Under the pieces are notes generated by a model. That model was not told the DNA's origin. It made no database searches and saw only the letters and a list, made by a program, of their open reading frames with translations. The translations under genes were made by a program, and so were the position numbers. Below, one piece after another: positions 5,623 through 8,669 of a stretch of DNA of 8,669 nt (within the stretch, counting starts at the first letter, position 1; the number at the start of each line of letters is the position of its first letter). Source of the stretch: Frankiaceae bacterium (GTDB lineage: Bacteria; Actinomycetota; Actinomycetes; JADGOU01); assembly GCA_017882835.1 (NCBI GenBank), contig JADGOU010000105.1, forward strand, positions 1 through 8,669, in the 5' to 3' direction.

Positions 5623-6546
5623 CTAGACGATCACGTCCAGGGCGTTTGGCACGGCCCGGAATGTGGCCCGCTGACGCTCTCCGACGTAGTCGCCGTCCAC
5701 CTGGACGGCGAGCGGGCGATCGCCCACCAGGGTGAACTGGCCGACGTCGTGCAACGCCACCAAGTGTCGTCCAGTCGGGGTGGCACGCCGCGCCAGCATC
5801 TGTCGCACGGTCCGCAGCGTGGAGAACACGCCCAGCCGGCGGGGGGCCAACACGTCCAGCCCGGTGTCGAATGAGGCCGCCGGGTTGGGATTCACCGGGC
5901 GGCTGCCCAGGTAGGACCACGGAGCGGTGTTGGACACGATAGCGAGGAAGACCGGTCCGACCGGCTCCGCCCCGGGACGCTCCAGCGTGAGCGTCGGCCG
6001 ACGCCGATCGGTGGCCAGCACGAACTGCTCCACCGCAGAGCGCAGGTAGAGCGCCGGGGTCGCCCGGCGGCCATGCCGCCGCTTACGCTCCACGGTCTGG
6101 ACCACCTCGGCGTCAAAGCCGATCCCGGCACAGAAGGTGAACCAGCGCTCGTCGACCTGCCCCAGACCCAGCCTGCGCCGGCGCCCGGCCCGCAGCGCGT
6201 CCAGGAGCTCGCTGGTGGCCTCGACCGGCGAGGTGGGCAGTCCGATGTTGCGAGCGAAGACATTGGTGCAGCCACCCGGTACGACGGCCAGCGCCGGCAC
6301 GTCCGGTCCCGGACCGACGGCCAGCAGCCCGTTGACGACCTCGTTCACGGTGCCGTCCCCGCCGAGGACCAGGACGACGTCCAGCCCATCCGTGCGGGCC
6401 TGCCGAGCCAGGTCCGCAGCGTGGCCGCGCCGCTGAGTCGTCGTGACGTCAAGCTTGAGGTCGCTGCCGAGAGCCCGGGTGATGATGTCCCGGGCGCCCG
6501 GGGAGACCGCGGTGGCCTTGGGGTTGCTCACCAGCAGGGCGCGCAC
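5623..6546 (-). CDS. Diacylglycerol/sphingosine kinase-like lipid kinase
   Basis: This 307-residue protein belongs to the DagK/YegS/LCB5 lipid kinase family. Family members phosphorylate a lipid hydroxyl, such as that of diacylglycerol, using ATP at the membrane surface. The N-terminal catalytic domain has the nucleotide-binding GGDGTVNEVVNGL (62-74) and the second loop VPGGCTNVFARNIGLP (89-104), where most relatives have PxGTxN. The substrate-side AGIGFDA lies at 140-146. The C-terminal beta-sandwich domain ends with the conserved QVDGD segment near residue 282. Length is normal for the family. The start is GTG at 6546, giving the typical MRALLVSNP opening; a GGGAG lies about 12 bases upstream, longer than ideal. 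It lies upstream of whiB1 on the same strand and is divergent from the membrane protein gene, an arrangement I recall from mycobacteria (Rv3217c-Rv3218-whiB1). The precise lipid substrate is unknown. Confidence 0.9.
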   Translation of the reverse strand: MRALLVSNPKATAVSPGARDIITRALGSDLKLDVTTTQRRGHAADLARQARTDGLDVVLVLGGDGTVNEVVNGLLAVGPGPDVPALAVVPGGCTNVFARNIGLPTSPVEATSELLDALRAGRRRRLGLGQVDERWFTFCAGIGFDAEVVQTVERKRRHGRRATPALYLRSAVEQFVLATDRRRPTLTLERPGAEPVGPVFLAIVSNTAPWSYLGSRPVNPNPAASFDTGLDVLAPRRLGVFSTLRTVRQMLARRATPTGRHLVALHDVGQFTLVGDRPLAVQVDGDYVGERQRATFRAVPNALDVIV

Positions 6547-6640
6547 CCAACAAGGCTACTCCCGGGAGCTGATCACGACCGGTGTTGGCACGCCGGACGC
6601 CGGTACGAGCGCGGACCGGTGCGGTCGATAACGTGCGCGG

Positions 6641-7066
6641 GTGCCCGCACGACCCCCGCCCGCTGCCGCCCCCGGCGGGGAGCCGGCATCGACCGGCAGC
6701 CCGCCGGCGGTGCGGCGCGCCGCCCTGGCGGTGGCCGGGGAAGGCATCCTGCTGGCGCTGACCGGGTTGGCCTACGGGGCGGTGGCGCTCACTCGCCAGC
6801 CAGAGAACCGGCTGGCGGCAGCCCTGGAAGCAGGCATGGGAGTGCTGGCGGGGCTGGGTTTGCTGCTGCTGGCCCGGGCGCTGGCCCAACTTCGCCGGTG
6901 GGCGCGCTCGCCCGTCGTCGTCGCTCAGATCTTGGCCCTGCCGGTCGGGTTCGGGCTCGGCCAGGCGCACCTGTGGCTGCCGGCAGTCGTCGTGGTCGGT
7001 GCTGCATTGGCGGTGCTGGGGCTGCTCGCCGTACCAGCCTGCAGGTCGGCGTTTCGCGGCGGCTGA
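6641..7066 (+). CDS. Four-helix integral membrane protein, unknown function
   Basis: This 141-residue protein starts with a Pro/Ala-rich cytoplasmic tail (1-24). Four hydrophobic stretches follow, at about 26-48, 60-84, 91-108 and 112-131, with short charged linkers such as ARALAQLRRWARSP. No catalytic or binding motif is visible. Size, topology and position beside a lipid kinase and whiB1 match my recollection of the mycobacterial protein Rv3217c, a membrane protein of unknown function. The start is GTG at 6641, the first in-frame start, without an obvious ribosome site; starts further in would cut into the first helix. The gene is divergent from the lipid kinase (94 bp between starts) and its stop is only 7 bp from the end of convergent sigF. 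A role in membrane stress or transport would be a guess. Confidence 0.75.
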   Translation: MPARPPPAAAPGGEPASTGSPPAVRRAALAVAGEGILLALTGLAYGAVALTRQPENRLAAALEAGMGVLAGLGLLLLARALAQLRRWARSPVVVAQILALPVGFGLGQAHLWLPAVVVVGAALAVLGLLAVPACRSAFRGG

Positions 7067-7073
7067 GCCGGCA

Positions 7074-8030
7074 TCACTCCTCGACGAGCAGGCTTTCGCG
7101 CAGCTGGGCCAGGGTGCGGGCCAGCAGCCGGGACACGTGCATCTGCGAGATGCCGAGCTCGCCGGCGATCTGCGACTGGGTCATGTTGCCGAAGAACCGG
7201 AGCATAAGGATCTTCTTCTCTCGAGGCGGCAGCCGCTCCAGCAGGGGTTTGAGGGACTCCCGGTACTCCACCCCCTCCAGTGAGTCGTCCACGATGCCGA
7301 GCGAGTCGGCGACCGCGGGGGAGTCGTCGCCGCCTCCGTCGGGTGCGTCCAGCGACACCGCGGAGTAGGCGTTGGCCGACTCCAGTCCCTCCAGGACGTC
7401 TTCCTCGCTCATTCCGAGGTGGCCGGCGAGCTCGGCCACGGTCGGCGAGCGGCCGTTGCGCTGGGACAGCTCGCTGGTGGCCTTGGTCAGGGAGAGCTTG
7501 AGCTCTTGCAGCCGGCGGGGAACCCGGATGGCCCAGCCCTTGTCCCGGAAGTGGCGTTTGATCTCGCCGACGATGGTCGGAGTGGCGTACGTCGAGAACT
7601 CCACGCCGCGGGCCAGGTCGAACCGGTCGACTGACTTGATCAACCCTATGGTCGCGACCTGGATCAGGTCGTCCAGCGGCTCACCGCGGTTGCGGAAGCG
7701 CCGGGCGAGGTACTCCACCAGGGGCAGGTGCATCTCGACCAGTTCATGGCGCATCCGGGCTCGCGCCGGCTCTTTCGGACCGCCGGCGGCGATGGCGGCA
7801 AACAAGGCGCGCGCCCGGGTCCGATCGTGCGGTGTCCGTTCAGCTCGAACCTCGGTCAGTGCCACCGCGGCCACCTCGGCCCCGTCGGCGTCGACCAGCT
7901 GCGCCGTCGCGAGCTCGTCCGGGAGCGGCTCGACCGGGCCGTCGTGGGCGGGCGCCGGCTCAGGTCGGTCCTGCTCGGGCACCACCACGCCACTGTCGGC
8001 GGCGGGCACCGTGAGGTCTGCCTCGGTCAC
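7074..8030 (-). CDS. sigF: RNA polymerase sigma factor, SigF/SigB class
   Basis: This 318-residue group 3 sigma-70 factor directs RNA polymerase to general-stress or stationary-phase promoters. Region 2 spans about 96-165, with the core-binding helix DLIQVATIGLIKSVDRFD (121-138) and the -10 melting segment FSTYATPTIVGEIKRHFRD (145-163). Region 3 covers about 165-245 and region 4 about 255-315. The -35-binding helix-turn-helix is TQSQIAGELGISQMHVSRL (284-302). The FSTYA..TIVGEIKRHFRDKGW pattern is characteristic of SigB/SigF proteins. An acidic, Pro/Ala-rich N-terminal extension of roughly 85 residues precedes region 2. The start is the GTG at 8030, whose GTGA overlaps the rsbW stop and has AGGTG five bases upstream; longer forms would run deep into rsbW. 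The overlap indicates a two-gene operon with translational coupling, so sigma and antagonist should be made in balance. Confidence 0.95.
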   Translation of the reverse strand: MTEADLTVPAADSGVVVPEQDRPEPAPAHDGPVEPLPDELATAQLVDADGAEVAAVALTEVRAERTPHDRTRARALFAAIAAGGPKEPARARMRHELVEMHLPLVEYLARRFRNRGEPLDDLIQVATIGLIKSVDRFDLARGVEFSTYATPTIVGEIKRHFRDKGWAIRVPRRLQELKLSLTKATSELSQRNGRSPTVAELAGHLGMSEEDVLEGLESANAYSAVSLDAPDGGGDDSPAVADSLGIVDDSLEGVEYRESLKPLLERLPPREKKILMLRFFGNMTQSQIAGELGISQMHVSRLLARTLAQLRESLLVEE

Positions 8031-8464
8031 GCCGCACCTGATGCGTCCGCGCGGTGCTTGTGCAGGTCCACGACCACCCGCTGGTCGGCGTCCACTCGAC
8101 TGTCCACATCCCCCGCCAGGGCCGCCAGCACGGTCCAAGCGAACGTGTCCCGAGCCGGCAGCGACCCGTCGAGCGTCGGTGCACTGACCGAGATCCGGAT
8201 CAATTCCGTCGTCAGCTCGAACTCGCACTCCAGATCGGACCCCGGCACGGCGTGCGCGAGCAGCATTGCGCACGCCTCGTCCACCGCAATCCGCAGATCC
8301 CCGATGTCGTCGAGGGTGAAGTCCAGGCGCGCCGCCAGTGCAGCCGTAACGCTACGTAACACAGACAGGTAGGCTCCGTCCGCGGGCAGCCGTACGCTGA
8401 CGATGTCGCGGACTCCGTCAGCGCCCGAACCGGGTGGTGCCTGCACGCCGGCGTGCTGTGTCAT
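8027..8464 (-). CDS. rsbW: RsbW/UsfX-type anti-sigma factor, degenerate ATPase fold
   Basis: This 145-residue protein is predicted to hold SigF inactive by direct binding until an anti-anti-sigma protein displaces it. The sequence follows the GHKL/HATPase anti-sigma fold: opening strand IVSVRLPADGAYLSVLRSV (21-39), then the N-box helix DLRIAVDEACAMLLAHAV (56-73). Length and position immediately before sigF match the actinobacterial UsfX (RsbW) group. Two catalytic hallmarks are missing. The N-box Asn that holds magnesium in classical RsbW (EACTN) is Met67 here, and no DxGxG nucleotide-binding box is found after it. It may therefore bind sigma without acting as a normal kinase. The ATG at 8464 has GGAGG four bases upstream. 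The stop overlaps the sigF start as GTGA. Confidence 0.9.
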   Translation of the reverse strand: MTQHAGVQAPPGSGADGVRDIVSVRLPADGAYLSVLRSVTAALAARLDFTLDDIGDLRIAVDEACAMLLAHAVPGSDLECEFELTTELIRISVSAPTLDGSLPARDTFAWTVLAALAGDVDSRVDADQRVVVDLHKHRADASGAA

Positions 8465-8669
8465 GCAACCTCCACCGCAGGCTTCGTCGGGCTAGGGGTC
8501 GCTCCAGCGTCTGAGATGTCGGATCGGGAAACGGCCTGCGTAGGCCGGGGATGGGTGGCTCTCGGGCCAACGTCACGATAAACGACCTTGCCCGGAAAAG
8601 GTATCAAGAGCCCGGCCATGGGCGCGCCGGTTGCGCCGGGATTGCGCCAGTTGCCGAAGTCCGGTAGGC
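8465..8669. other. Gene-free leader region upstream of rsbW-sigF
   Basis: No credible gene lies in these 205 bases, which should hold the promoter of the rsbW-sigF pair on the minus strand. I looked for a SigF-type autoregulatory promoter (GTTT, about 15-17 bases, GGGTAT) and did not find one. A TTGATA at 8606-8601 on the minus strand could be a -35 element, but the matching -10 (GTTTAT, 18 bases on) is weak. Near the edge there are two TTGCGCC copies at 8631-8637 and 8642-8648, spaced 11 bp apart. Confidence 0.4.

Noticed and set aside
6073..7368. 431-codon plus-strand open frame
   Set aside because: It overlaps the lipid kinase, the membrane protein and sigF in other frames and is low-complexity Arg/Ser/Gly sequence.
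8465..8669. SigF-dependent autoregulatory promoter upstream of rsbW
   Set aside because: A GTTT exists on the minus strand near 8583, but no GGGTAT-like element lies at the required distance.

Overview
The window is very GC-rich, with codons mostly ending in G or C. It encodes several families typical of or confined to Actinomycetota: a WhiB1-type iron-sulfur regulator, a SigF-class sigma factor with an RsbW/UsfX-type anti-sigma factor, and a 71-residue stand-alone biotin carrier like mycobacterial TB7.3. It is therefore chromosomal DNA from an actinobacterium. The genus cannot be settled from the sequence alone.

Left part (1-1850). A minus-strand reading frame of unknown function runs off the left edge. 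It is divergent from the small biotin carrier gene (528-743, plus). Next comes the decayed 3' two-thirds of a benzoate-CoA-ligase-family AMP-forming acyl-CoA ligase (about 786-1850). This remnant has lost its N-terminal part, carries four frame changes (one readable as an 11-bp tandem duplication) and has lost the C-terminal catalytic lysine. A five-unit, 11-bp direct-repeat array (1866-1920) fills the gap before the next gene.

Middle (1949-5133). Two plus-strand genes lie in tandem: a complete PilT-type retraction ATPase with no other pilus gene nearby, and a 125-aa hot-dog protein with the Thr/Glu/His triad of fluoroacetyl-CoA thioesterase. They converge on a minus-strand thiamine-diphosphate enzyme of the IlvG acetolactate-synthase type.

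Right part (5171-8464). whiB1 and a diacylglycerol/sphingosine-kinase-like lipid kinase lie in tandem on the minus strand, with a 200-bp control region between them that holds a CRP-like palindrome and a 10-bp tandem repeat. A four-helix membrane protein is divergent from the kinase and converges on the rsbW-sigF pair. rsbW and sigF overlap in a GTGA stop/start, so they are probably co-transcribed and translationally coupled.

Functionally, the right half is a regulatory block: stress sigma factor, its antagonist, an Fe-S/redox-type WhiB regulator and a lipid kinase. The kinase, whiB1, the membrane protein and the biotin carrier resemble genes that are close neighbours in mycobacteria (Rv3217c-Rv3221c, from memory). 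The ligase remnant, pilT, hot-dog and IlvG block sits between whiB1 and the biotin carrier and looks like an accessory segment. No RNA genes, CRISPR arrays, insertion sequences or phage genes were seen.
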